Shown: positions 34,693 to 43,118 of the stretch, piece by piece
How the letters are laid out: each line of letters begins with the position of its first letter
Numbering within the stretch: the first letter of the stretch is position 1
IMG/VR virus record: IMGVR_UViG_3300035670_010691
Location: 44,915 to 108,914 of that record
DNA: 64,000 nt
Reading direction: 5' to 3' (one strand)
Source of the DNA: a virus
Made by a program: the position numbers and the translations under genes
The notes under the pieces: generated by a model
What the model saw: the letters and a program-made list of their open reading frames with translations, nothing else
What the model was told of the DNA's origin: nothing
The model's database searches: none

Positions 34693-35918
34693 AAAAATTA
34701 TTGTATATTGAATTTTCTCACAATTCTTTATTTATCATACATTTTTTTAAACATTATTTTGAAGAAATAAATAATGATGTGGAAACTTGGCATCCATTAA
34801 AACCTGCCGATCGTTCACAAATTCAAAAAATGACATTTTCATTTTATTTTGAAGGGGATGAGGTTGATATATGGGTAAAGGATTTATCTTATTTAAAATC
34901 AAATTATTCATTTATTTCAAAAAACTATGATAAAGTAATTTTAATTTCACAACGTTTTTTTCTTGACAAAAATATTAAATTTTTTGAACATTTTTCAATT
35001 CCAAAATCTGTTAAAAAAGTTTATTTAAATATTGAAGAATCTTTTCAAATAAAATACGACCAAAAAGAATTTGATGAACATTCTGTAAAATTTATTTCCA
35101 ATTCTTTAAATAAAGAAAATATTAATTACATTTCTAATGATGATTCAAAGGATTTTAGTTATGAGGTATTTAAAGAAAAAATATTATTAATACCATTTTT
35201 GTCGTTTTATCATTTTTGGTATTTTCATGCTTTGTCATTTTTTGATTTTAGTTGTATTCAAAACAAAAAGGAAAATTTATTTGGAGTATATTACACAGAG
35301 GGATACAAATCACAACGAGATGATATTTTTTCACATATAAAAACTAATATTGATAAAAATAATTTGTTAAATAATTTTAAAATATATCACTCAACTATAC
35401 CATCTAATATCGTTGATAAAATGTATTCATACCATTTTAATGTTTGGGAACGAAATCATATCACTGGTTTTTCCGATTATCAAAGAAGTATTGTAAATTT
35501 TGTATTTGAAAGTGAAATATTATCAAATATTGATAATATATTTTTTACCGAAAAAGTATTAAAGGCGTTATTATTTTCAAATCAAAATATAATTTTTATA
35601 CCTGTAATGTCAATAGGCAACTACATAAAATTAAAAGAAATGGGTTATTGGTTTTTAAATTTTGACTTTTTCGATTTTGAAAATGTTGATAAAGATAATG
35701 TTGATAATAACCTTAAAATAATGATAAATTCAGTCACCAAGTCAATTGATTACATTTCTAATTTATATAAAGAACATGGTGAAAATTTGGAAAATTTAAA
35801 TAATTACTTAAAAGAAGTTTATGGTGAAAAAATGAAAAGAAATTATGAACTAATTATTAATGAATTTAAAAATTCAATAGAAACTGAAAAGATAGTAAAT
35901 TTTATATTAAAAGACTAA
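34689..35918 (+). CDS. Unassigned TEK-motif family protein, divergent member
   Basis: A 409-residue protein, the most divergent of the six described at 20191. FVFESEILSNIDNIFFTEKVLKALLFSNQNIIFIPV near residue 275 is the second motif (the F-T-E-K core kept), closer to the version in the 16901 fusion (FITEKTWKALFVGHPFIMFG) than to the others. The first motif is not clear; VYYTEGYKSQRDDIFSHI near residue 203 is the likely equivalent but lacks the H-R pair. It sits between the SGNH pair and the second half of the ThDP enzyme. Very AT-rich. Function not established. Confidence 0.45.
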   Translation: MKKLLYIEFSHNSLFIIHFFKHYFEEINNDVETWHPLKPADRSQIQKMTFSFYFEGDEVDIWVKDLSYLKSNYSFISKNYDKVILISQRFFLDKNIKFFEHFSIPKSVKKVYLNIEESFQIKYDQKEFDEHSVKFISNSLNKENINYISNDDSKDFSYEVFKEKILLIPFLSFYHFWYFHALSFFDFSCIQNKKENLFGVYYTEGYKSQRDDIFSHIKTNIDKNNLLNNFKIYHSTIPSNIVDKMYSYHFNVWERNHITGFSDYQRSIVNFVFESEILSNIDNIFFTEKVLKALLFSNQNIIFIPVMSIGNYIKLKEMGYWFLNFDFFDFENVDKDNVDNNLKIMINSVTKSIDYISNLYKEHGENLENLNNYLKEVYGEKMKRNYELIINEFKNSIETEKIVNFILKD

Positions 35919-35920
35919 AT

Positions 35921-36466
35921 ATGACAAAACCAGAATTCACACCTTATGTAGATGCACTAACTCACTCCATGAAACTTTGTATGGATGATCCAACCACGGT
36001 ATTCATCGGACAACAAATTCGGTGGTATGGAAATCCTATGTCTAAAACTATAGAAGGTCTTCCAAAAGAAAGAATGATAGAAACACCGGTAATGGAAGAA
36101 ACACAGATGGGAATGTCTATGGGTTTGGCCATGAGAGGACATACCGTAGTAACTTTTTATCCTCGTTGGGATTTTCTCATTCTTGCGGCAAATCAATTAG
36201 TAAATCATCTTGACAAGTTAGATGCAATGTCTGATGGGCAATGGAAACCAAAAGTAATAATTAGAGTTGGTAAAGGTAGTGACAAACCACTTGATCCAGG
36301 TCATCAACACAAAGCTGATTATTCAGATGCATTTAATCAAATACTAAAATATATTCCTATAGTAAAATTAGATAGTTATAATAAAATAATTCCAGCATAT
36401 GAAGATGCACTTCAACGAAATGGTTCTACTATATTGGTGGAATATCCTGAGTTATATTATGTTTAA
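35921..36466 (+). CDS. Thiamine-diphosphate enzyme, pyrimidine-binding (E1-beta/transketolase Pyr-type) subunit
   Basis: A 181-residue protein matching the pyrimidine-binding domain of E1-beta and transketolases. ETPVMEETQMGMSMGLAMRGHTVVTFYPRWDFLILAANQLVNHLDKL (residues 50 to 96) follows the E1-beta order: the Glu that activates the thiamine pyrimidine, then M-G-x-G-L-A-x-x-G, then a Y/F-x-R-x-D-F-x-x-x-x-x-x-Q-x-x-x-x-x segment. The transketolase C-terminal domain is absent. It presumably pairs with the protein at 32262. It is the last gene of the sugar cluster, and is GC-richer than the gene before it. Confidence 0.7.
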   Translation: MTKPEFTPYVDALTHSMKLCMDDPTTVFIGQQIRWYGNPMSKTIEGLPKERMIETPVMEETQMGMSMGLAMRGHTVVTFYPRWDFLILAANQLVNHLDKLDAMSDGQWKPKVIIRVGKGSDKPLDPGHQHKADYSDAFNQILKYIPIVKLDSYNKIIPAYEDALQRNGSTILVEYPELYYV

Positions 36467-36482
36467 ACAATAAAAATAAATT

Positions 36483-36599
36483 ATGAATATTATACAAAAA
36501 ATAAAAGATTATTTTAAAAGAAAAAAATTACACAAAGAATACAAAAAGAAATTAGAAGAACTTCGTAAAAGAGATCCTTTCGTATATAAGAATATGTAA
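36483..36599 (+). CDS. Small basic protein of 38 residues
   Basis: A short open frame between the sugar cluster and the giant multidomain gene. The product begins MNIIQKIKDYFKRKK, is strongly basic and helical, and ends in RDPFVYKNM. Its codon pattern (clear amphipathic helix, full use of the gap between two larger genes, ATG 16 bases after the preceding stop) supports a real gene. I know of no assigned function. It may bind nucleic acid or be a small inner-virion protein. Confidence 0.5.
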   Translation: MNIIQKIKDYFKRKKLHKEYKKKLEELRKRDPFVYKNM

Positions 36600-36610
36600 T
36601 TCTTTTACCT

Positions 36611-36620
36611 TATACTTATA
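36611..36620 (+). promoter_or_regulatory. TATACTTATA box, possible late promoter
   Basis: One base different from the recurrent TATATTTATA. It lies 18 bases before the ATG of the giant multidomain gene, in a 39-base non-coding gap, so it may start the transcription unit that includes that gene. Confidence 0.4.
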
Positions 36621-36638
36621 TAGAGTAAAAGTATATTC

Positions 36639-39600
36639 ATGAATAGTTTATCTAATTTTCTTGTTGAACAAATCCTTTTAGAAGACAAATCACCAATAAA
36701 GGATGTAGTAGTCGTTTATGTGGGTAGGTTTCAACCTATGCACAAAGGACATTATGCCGTCTATGAACACCTAACAAAAAAGTTTGGTAAAAATAATGTG
36801 TTCGTAGGAACATCCGACAAGGTTGAAAAAGATAGGTCTCCATTCTCATTCAAAGAAAAACAAGAAATTATGTATACGATGTTTGGTATTCCAAAAAATC
36901 GTATTGTAAATGTAAAAAACCCTTACGCACCCACCGAAGTTCTTAAAAAGTATAATGAGAAAACCACCGCGTTTGTCACCGTAGTTGGTGAGAAAGACAA
37001 ATCCCGTCTTGGTGGAAAATACTTTCAAAAGTGGGATGGTGAACCAACAGAAGGATATGATGTTAGGGGATATGTGTATGTCGCACCTTCTTTCGGTGGT
37101 GGTATAAGTGGAACTGAAACTCGTAATGGACTTTCACTTGGGTCAGACGAACAGAAAAAAGACTTCTTTAAAAATCGGGTATATGGAAAATATAATGAAA
37201 AGATTTTCCGTATGATTACCGACAAATTAAATGAAAGTTTCGTCATCAGAAAAGAAACCATAGAGGAATGGTTAATTAAAGAACATAATCATATCAACGG
37301 AACACTTGGGTTTTCTGACACAGGTGATATGGAAGTTGATGATGGCCCAAACTCATTCTTGCCAAACTTTGAAGTATTCAACAAAATTAATGTAGAAAGA
37401 GCAGTTAGAATTGGATACGATGTCTTACAGAAAATTACCATGGATGTGATTGAAGATTATCCAATTTATCCTGATGGGCCTGTTGATGCAGTTTCATTTT
37501 ATCCAGCAGGTGTGATTGGTAAATTAACGACAACAAACCAAGTCGATTATTATAATAATGACGCGTATGATGAGTGGTATAAACACGCAACCCGAGTTGC
37601 AGGACAAGCAGGGTATCAATTAGTTCAAACCGAATTAGAAAAAATACACGGTAAAGAAGTCGAAGACCAATCAGAAAAAGATGCAATTAACCTTAAAAAA
37701 TATATTGAAGAAAATATCAATATACCTGTAAAAGTTGGAGATACTATTTTAACAGGAAGATTTAAGAATAAAAAGGTAGTTGTAAAAAATATCGGTAAAG
37801 ATGATCATGGAATGCCCACTATAAACGGTAAAAAAGTAGTCAACTTCAGATTAGTTAAAGAAGGATTTATAGCTGAATTGGTTGGTTCAACCGTTGATTG
37901 TCAAAAATGTGACCATACTTGGGAAATTAGACCTGAAGATAAAACACCATATTTATGCCATTTGTGTGGATATGATAATCAAAAGATGGAATTTGATTAT
38001 GATGAGTGGAATAAGTGGAAAGAAAAAGAAGAAATTAATGAAGTTTCATCCAACGGTGGATATCGAGCAGACGCAGGTGAACCCGATCCAGTTTTTGTCA
38101 CAAATGGAAATATAAGAAAAATAAACTCAAACAAAGGTAGACCTGAATATTGGTTTGAAAACGGAGGGTATACACAACTTCATTTTCCAAAGGGAGATTT
38201 CCCGTTTGGTAAAGGTAAAGGAAAAGATACGGAGTCACAACAAAGAGTAGTAAAATACAAAGTTAAGAATGTAGTGAAGTCCACATTACCACCACCAAAA
38301 TCTAATGATGTAAATGTGGAAAAAATATACGAAACCATTAAAAAAGTAAATGGTAAATATGTTGTATATCCAAAAGGAGGTGGAGACAGGTTAGGAACTC
38401 ACGATACCCTTTCTGCAGCCAAAAAACAATTAGCAGCCATAGAAATTTCCAAACACAAACATGAAAGTCTTTTTGGTGGCGATGGTGGTATGAAACCTTA
38501 CGAAAAACTTCTTATGGGTGGATTGGTTAAATTCATGCAAAACACACTTGGATTTTCAGGTAAAGTAGTAGTAAAGAAAAAGTCATCAAACTCTCTATTC
38601 GGTGATTTAAGTTTAAGTGATGCTGCAATGAGAGGTAAAATCACACTTCACTACAATCCTAACTCTTCTTATGAGATAATGTTGAAGTCTCTTATACACG
38701 AACTCATACACGCTAAACAAGTTGCCAAAGGTGAACTAAAACCTTCATCTGATTACAAGTCATTAGTATGGAAGGGAAACCCTTTTATTTCGGTAAAAGA
38801 TTATAATAATTTTCAAAGAAAAGACATTAACCAATACAAAAAACTTCCTTGGGAGAAAGAAGCGTATGCTGGTATGGACAAATACTACCGTATGTTCTTA
38901 AACTCAAAAGAATTCAAAGAGTTAGTTGGTAAAGACCCTAATTTAGATTATATCTTATCAAATTTAAACGAAGTCGGTATAGGAACAGGTCAAAGTGGTC
39001 TTCGTATGGGATACCCCGATAAAGACCAATTAAAGAAGAGAATGAAGGATGTTGAAAACCAAAGAAAACAAACTGATAGTAATAAAGAGTTTCAGTATGA
39101 ACCGATAAATGAAGGTCAGTTAGAAGATTTAGGTATTACAGACTTCAAATCCCTTTTCCAAAAAATGCCTTCTGACTTACAAAAACGAGTATACAACCTC
39201 AAAAATATTGAGCAAAGAAAAGACACACACCCCGAGGGTAATGTCCTTAAACACACCATTACAGTCGTTAATCGTTCACTTAAAGATGATGATATAGACA
39301 TCGCAATTGCAGCAATGTTTCATGATATTGGTAAAGACGAAACGATGGGTATTCATCCAACAAAAGGACACATTACTCACTTCGGTCACGAAAAAGTATC
39401 TGCAAATTTAGTAAGTAAATACAAAAACTGGATACAAAGTGTTGGTGCTAATCCTGCAAATGTTTTATACATCGTCAAAAATCATATGAGATATAAAGAA
39501 CTATCTAATATGAGACCAAAAAAACAGGAAAAACTTAAATCATTTAGAGCATTTGATAAATTAGATAAGTTTTCTAAACACGATAGAGGTGGTTTAGGTG

Positions 39601-41579
39601 AAGGTATTGATTATGTTGTTTGTCGGGAATGTGGTGAGAAGATGAAACAAGTTCAATACAGACATCTCCAATATAAACACAACATGACGTTGGAAGAATA
39701 CAGAAAAAAACATCCAAGTGCACAACTTGTCTGTGAAACTGCAAAAAGTATTGGTGATAAAAATCCAATGAAAAACACAGAGGTTAGAAAAAAACATCAA
39801 AAATCTGTATCATCTATTGAGTATAAACAAATGATGAGTGAACGGATGACAGGTGTGAACAAAGGAAATAAACGACCTGATTTAGAAAAACTAAACAAAG
39901 ATCCTAATTTTAGAAGAAAAATAAGTGAAGGTGTAAAACGTTCATATCAAAACAACCCAAGTCTTTTAGAAAACAGAACTAATTCGGGTAAAAAATATGG
40001 ATTTGGAAATCAAAAAACAAAAGAAAAAATAGCAAAGATAAAAGGTCACGTTAGTCCACAAGATAAAGACCCATTTTTATTCTATACCGAATTGGTTAGA
40101 AATAAAACAAATGAAAACTATCAAAAACATTTTGATAAAATAGAAAATGCTAAAAAACGAAGTAGAGATTTTCATTTAGATCACAAATACAGTATAAAAG
40201 AAGGATTTGATAATAATATTCCTGTTGAAGTGATTGCACATTATAAAAATCTACGAATACTTGATGGTAGATTGAATGAGAGTAAAGGATCGAAATCTTC
40301 AATAAAACTAAATGAACTCATTGTAGATATACAAAATTCAAATGATCCACTTGATAATAGAATACTTTTATTATGCGGTGGGGCGTACGGCCACATGGCT
40401 CATCCGTTTGATACAGAGATAAACTTAACTTTCGGTGACCTTAAAGATATTGCTAATCGTGCATTAGATGGAACACTTGAACTAACCACCGAGAAAACAG
40501 ACGGACAAGCACTTGCAATTTCTTGGAGAGATGATAGAGGTTTAATTGCTGCAAGAAACAAAGGACACCTTAAAAATCGTGGTGAAAGTGCATTGGATAT
40601 AAATGGTGTATCTGCTAAATTCCAAGGTCGTGGTGGTCTTTCAGACGCTTACAATTTTGCTATGAAAGACCTAACTAAAGCAATAAAAACTTTATCTCCA
40701 AAACAAAGAGAAAAGATTTTCCAAAATGGTAGTTCATTTATGAATTTAGAAGTCATTTACCCAACTTCGGTAAATGTTATTCCTTACGGTCAACCACTTC
40801 TTATTTTCCACGGAACAATGCAATATGACGAAAATGGAATTGCTGTTGGTGAAAATAAAGAAGCAGCAAGAATACTTGCAGGTATGATTAAACAAGTCAA
40901 CCAAGATGTTCAAGACAATTATACTATTCAAGGTCCACCCTTTATTCAATTACCAAAATCACAAACACTTTCTTCTAAAAAAGGAAAGTATTTAGGTCAA
41001 ATTCAAAAATTACAAAGTGAGTTTGGTTTAAAAGATACAGATGGAGTTGCAGAATATCATCAGGCCTGGTGGTCTAATTGGGTAGATAAAAACTCACCTG
41101 TCACATTAGACAATAAAACCAAAATGGGATTGGTTAAGAGATGGGCTTTTGGTGATAAATCTTTTAGTTTAAATAAAAACAATATACCTGACCAAAAATT
41201 ATTAGAGTGGGCACAAAAACACGAAAAAGACAACCATCAAAAAATTTCAAAAGATAATTTAATGAAATTTGAAAATATATTCTTGGGTCTTGGTGCAGAA
41301 GTATTAGAATTTACTTCATCTGCCCTAACTGTAAATCCTGATAAAGCAATTAGGGATATGAAACAAAGATTAGACCAAACTGCTAAGGATGTTCGCAAAT
41401 CAGGTGACCCTAAAAAAATAGCAAAACTTAAATTAGAATTGGAAAGATTAAACTCTATTGGTGGTCCATCTAAAATCGTTCCAATCGAAGGGATAGTTTT
41501 TCAATATAAAGGAAAAACGATGAAACTTACTGGTTCATTTGCTTCTCTCAACCAAATCTTGGGTATTTTTTACGGATGA
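36639..41579 (+). CDS. Giant multidomain protein: NMNAT-like, zinc ribbon, metallopeptidase, HD, HNH/NUMOD, ligase-like
   Basis: A 1646-residue protein with at least six parts. Residues 23 to 195: nucleotidyltransferase of the NMNAT/NadM type (GRFQPMHKGH at 29 to 38, ISGTETRN near 157). 421 to 443: zinc ribbon (Cys421, 424, 440, 443). 574 to 611: small YPKGGG-LGTH module. 650 to 770: zincin (HELIH at 687 to 691, a later Glu near 741). 860 to 985: HD phosphohydrolase (His895-Asp896 in HDIGKD). 989 to 1226: Cys/His finger, NUMOD-like GDKNPMKN, HNH-like LDHKYSI. 1240 to 1646: ligase-like nucleotidyltransferase (KTDG with Lys1286, late PIEGIVFQYKG). The parts are separated by (L/I)NE or LGE motifs after residues 199, 468, 778, 825, 988, 1214 and 1226, resembling prohead-protease sites, and the N-terminus (FLVEQILLED) resembles a capsid-targeting peptide. 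Confidence 0.8.
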   Translation: MNSLSNFLVEQILLEDKSPIKDVVVVYVGRFQPMHKGHYAVYEHLTKKFGKNNVFVGTSDKVEKDRSPFSFKEKQEIMYTMFGIPKNRIVNVKNPYAPTEVLKKYNEKTTAFVTVVGEKDKSRLGGKYFQKWDGEPTEGYDVRGYVYVAPSFGGGISGTETRNGLSLGSDEQKKDFFKNRVYGKYNEKIFRMITDKLNESFVIRKETIEEWLIKEHNHINGTLGFSDTGDMEVDDGPNSFLPNFEVFNKINVERAVRIGYDVLQKITMDVIEDYPIYPDGPVDAVSFYPAGVIGKLTTTNQVDYYNNDAYDEWYKHATRVAGQAGYQLVQTELEKIHGKEVEDQSEKDAINLKKYIEENINIPVKVGDTILTGRFKNKKVVVKNIGKDDHGMPTINGKKVVNFRLVKEGFIAELVGSTVDCQKCDHTWEIRPEDKTPYLCHLCGYDNQKMEFDYDEWNKWKEKEEINEVSSNGGYRADAGEPDPVFVTNGNIRKINSNKGRPEYWFENGGYTQLHFPKGDFPFGKGKGKDTESQQRVVKYKVKNVVKSTLPPPKSNDVNVEKIYETIKKVNGKYVVYPKGGGDRLGTHDTLSAAKKQLAAIEISKHKHESLFGGDGGMKPYEKLLMGGLVKFMQNTLGFSGKVVVKKKSSNSLFGDLSLSDAAMRGKITLHYNPNSSYEIMLKSLIHELIHAKQVAKGELKPSSDYKSLVWKGNPFISVKDYNNFQRKDINQYKKLPWEKEAYAGMDKYYRMFLNSKEFKELVGKDPNLDYILSNLNEVGIGTGQSGLRMGYPDKDQLKKRMKDVENQRKQTDSNKEFQYEPINEGQLEDLGITDFKSLFQKMPSDLQKRVYNLKNIEQRKDTHPEGNVLKHTITVVNRSLKDDDIDIAIAAMFHDIGKDETMGIHPTKGHITHFGHEKVSANLVSKYKNWIQSVGANPANVLYIVKNHMRYKELSNMRPKKQEKLKSFRAFDKLDKFSKHDRGGLGEGIDYVVCRECGEKMKQVQYRHLQYKHNMTLEEYRKKHPSAQLVCETAKSIGDKNPMKNTEVRKKHQKSVSSIEYKQMMSERMTGVNKGNKRPDLEKLNKDPNFRRKISEGVKRSYQNNPSLLENRTNSGKKYGFGNQKTKEKIAKIKGHVSPQDKDPFLFYTELVRNKTNENYQKHFDKIENAKKRSRDFHLDHKYSIKEGFDNNIPVEVIAHYKNLRILDGRLNESKGSKSSIKLNELIVDIQNSNDPLDNRILLLCGGAYGHMAHPFDTEINLTFGDLKDIANRALDGTLELTTEKTDGQALAISWRDDRGLIAARNKGHLKNRGESALDINGVSAKFQGRGGLSDAYNFAMKDLTKAIKTLSPKQREKIFQNGSSFMNLEVIYPTSVNVIPYGQPLLIFHGTMQYDENGIAVGENKEAARILAGMIKQVNQDVQDNYTIQGPPFIQLPKSQTLSSKKGKYLGQIQKLQSEFGLKDTDGVAEYHQAWWSNWVDKNSPVTLDNKTKMGLVKRWAFGDKSFSLNKNNIPDQKLLEWAQKHEKDNHQKISKDNLMKFENIFLGLGAEVLEFTSSALTVNPDKAIRDMKQRLDQTAKDVRKSGDPKKIAKLKLELERLNSIGGPSKIVPIEGIVFQYKGKTMKLTGSFASLNQILGIFYG
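39603..40290 (+). mobile_element. In-frame HNH/NUMOD homing-endonuclease-like module inside the giant gene
   Basis: Residues about 989 to 1215 of the 36639 protein look like a free-standing homing endonuclease fused in frame: a Cys-Cys-His-His finger (CRECGEK, then YRHLQYKH), a T-L-E-E-Y-R-K-K-H-P segment as in MucR-like fingers, NUMOD3-like GDKNPMKN and KISEGVKRSYQ helices, then an HNH-like DFHLDHKYSI with KNLRILDGRLNESKGSKS. Intein borders are absent (no N-terminal Cys/Ser block A at the junction, no His-Asn-Cys/Ser/Thr end) and the frame is uninterrupted, so this is a fusion and not an intron or intein. It lies exactly between the HD and ligase parts. Confidence 0.6.
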
Positions 41580-41580
41580 T

Positions 41581-42402
41581 ATGCAAATAAAAGATGTTAT
41601 TTTAAATATTAAAAATGAATATTTAGAAACTTGTAAACTTTCATCTCCATCAATTAATCATAATCTTAATGAAAAACAAAGATTATGGTCTAATATATCA
41701 AAAAAAATATATGTAATTGGTGATAAACTTGAACATTTTGAAGACCAAGCAAATAAAGTTGGATTGAATGACATTTATTATAAACTAACTTTTCTTGATA
41801 TCAGTAAAAACGAAAGTTTAAAAGAATATCGACATCTTTATGAAGAATATGTAGAAAAAATAGACGAAAATTGGCGTCTTTATTTTTACTATTTTGGTTG
41901 TCATTTATCTCATTATTTTGTTTTAAATGATTTTTTAAAATCAAACGAAACTCATGCAATAGTTTTTGAAAATGATTGTACTTTTAATTTTGAAATTGAA
42001 AATTCATTATTGATAGAACTAAAAAAATTATTAGATAATAGAAAAGATATTGGTTATCTTAATTTGGGATTTGGTGATTTGAAAGAAGATTTTAAATCTG
42101 ATATTAAAATTGGAAATTTTTATATACAAGAATTACGTTCTTCTTCCATGACTCATTCTTATATTATAAATCGAGATGAAGCTTTAAATTTTTGTAATAC
42201 ACTTAATTTTAATATCCCTATGCGACCTCCTAAAGAATGGTGCATTTTTGGAAGAAATAATCAACATTTGGAAATTGGATATAGAACACAAATAGATGAT
42301 TATTTTAGTACATTTGTTAGAAATTTTGGTATTTATTTTCCTCTTACATACCAAGAAAATATTAATATAGCCAGTCAAAAAGGATTTAAATATTTAGATT
42401 AA
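41581..42402 (+). CDS. Glycosyltransferase family 25-like protein, copy 1
   Basis: About 273 residues from ATG 41581, which directly follows the giant gene's stop; the frame also runs upstream but inside that gene. KIYVIGDKLEHFEDQANKVGL near residue 36 is the GT25 opening (strand, then a helix ending in x-x-G-x). FGCHLSHYFVLNDFL near residue 103 matches G-C-x-x-S-H-x-x-x-x-x-x-x-L, and HAIVFENDCTF near residue 125 is the acidic E-D/N-D motif. MTHSYIINRDEA near residue 184 is also typical. GT25 enzymes add galactose or glucose to lipopolysaccharide. A paralogue lies at 43119. Confidence 0.7.
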   Translation: MQIKDVILNIKNEYLETCKLSSPSINHNLNEKQRLWSNISKKIYVIGDKLEHFEDQANKVGLNDIYYKLTFLDISKNESLKEYRHLYEEYVEKIDENWRLYFYYFGCHLSHYFVLNDFLKSNETHAIVFENDCTFNFEIENSLLIELKKLLDNRKDIGYLNLGFGDLKEDFKSDIKIGNFYIQELRSSSMTHSYIINRDEALNFCNTLNFNIPMRPPKEWCIFGRNNQHLEIGYRTQIDDYFSTFVRNFGIYFPLTYQENINIASQKGFKYLD

Positions 42403-42403
42403 T

Positions 42404-42413
42404 TATATTTATA
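42404..42413 (+). promoter_or_regulatory. TATATTTATA box, possible late promoter
   Basis: An exact match to the recurrent ten-base word, in a 37-base gap, 26 bases before the ATG at 42440. It starts one base after the preceding stop codon. Confidence 0.45.
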
Positions 42414-42439
42414 TTAAAATAACCACCTAATGTGTAAAA

Positions 42440-43114
42440 ATGGGAAAAGAACAAAAAGAATTTAGAAAATCATATATGCACCCAACTCGTAGAAAACTTG
42501 TGGATATGGTTTTGACGGGTGAATACGATAAAGATATAAAAGTAGGATACACTTCCGATATTGATAAAAAACAAATTATTAGAAAAGTCGGTGAAAAATG
42601 GGAAGATGATAAGTACATCTACGAACAGAAAGATGGATATGTAACCAAAGCGGGTAAAAACACCGAAGTATTTACAGATTTAAGAAAGTGGTTACAAGAA
42701 CAAACCAAATGTAAAAACACCGAATGTAAATCTAAAAAGAGTACGCAAAAAGATAAAAAACTTATCATAAAAACAGGATATTGTATAAACTGTTTAGCAG
42801 AAATTGAAACCGAAGTTCGTCACAAAGGAGTTTGGCAAGAATATCAAAACTACCGCATTTGGACAAAAATGATTTTAGAAGGTAAAAAAAAATTAGAAGA
42901 TTTAAAAGAAGCACATGATAATTTAAAACAGGAATATGAATATATTAATTCAGATGGTCGACCAGAAAAATGGTCTCTTGATAAACCTGTTGAAGAAGTC
43001 AAAAAAGAAATGTGGGATTTTATTGAAAAAGGTAATGAAGAAATACTTGTTTTAGAAAATAAAAAAAATGAAGCGTTTGAAATTTTAAAACAAAAAGGTT
43101 TCGATATATTTTAA
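42440..43114 (+). CDS. Conserved phage hypothetical protein with a Cys4 motif
   Basis: A 224-residue protein. The N-terminal FRKSYMHPTRRKLVDMVLTGEYD, the middle RKVGEKWEDDKY and the zinc-ribbon-like CKNTECKSKK then YCINCLAE (residues 94 to 118) form a pattern I associate with a late-gene hypothetical protein of marine T4-like phages, found close to the terminase gene. The C-terminal half is a helical, Lys/Glu-rich region likely to form a coiled coil. The Cys pairs (C-x4-C and C-x2-C) suggest metal binding. It follows a possible late promoter. A structural or assembly role is plausible but unproven. Confidence 0.6.
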   Translation: MGKEQKEFRKSYMHPTRRKLVDMVLTGEYDKDIKVGYTSDIDKKQIIRKVGEKWEDDKYIYEQKDGYVTKAGKNTEVFTDLRKWLQEQTKCKNTECKSKKSTQKDKKLIIKTGYCINCLAEIETEVRHKGVWQEYQNYRIWTKMILEGKKKLEDLKEAHDNLKQEYEYINSDGRPEKWSLDKPVEEVKKEMWDFIEKGNEEILVLENKKNEAFEILKQKGFDIF

Positions 43115-43118
43115 TTAT

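Noticed and set aside
39603-40290. Possible intein or group I intron in the giant gene
   Set aside because: No intein splicing residues at either border and no frame interruption; an in-frame fusion explains the data better.
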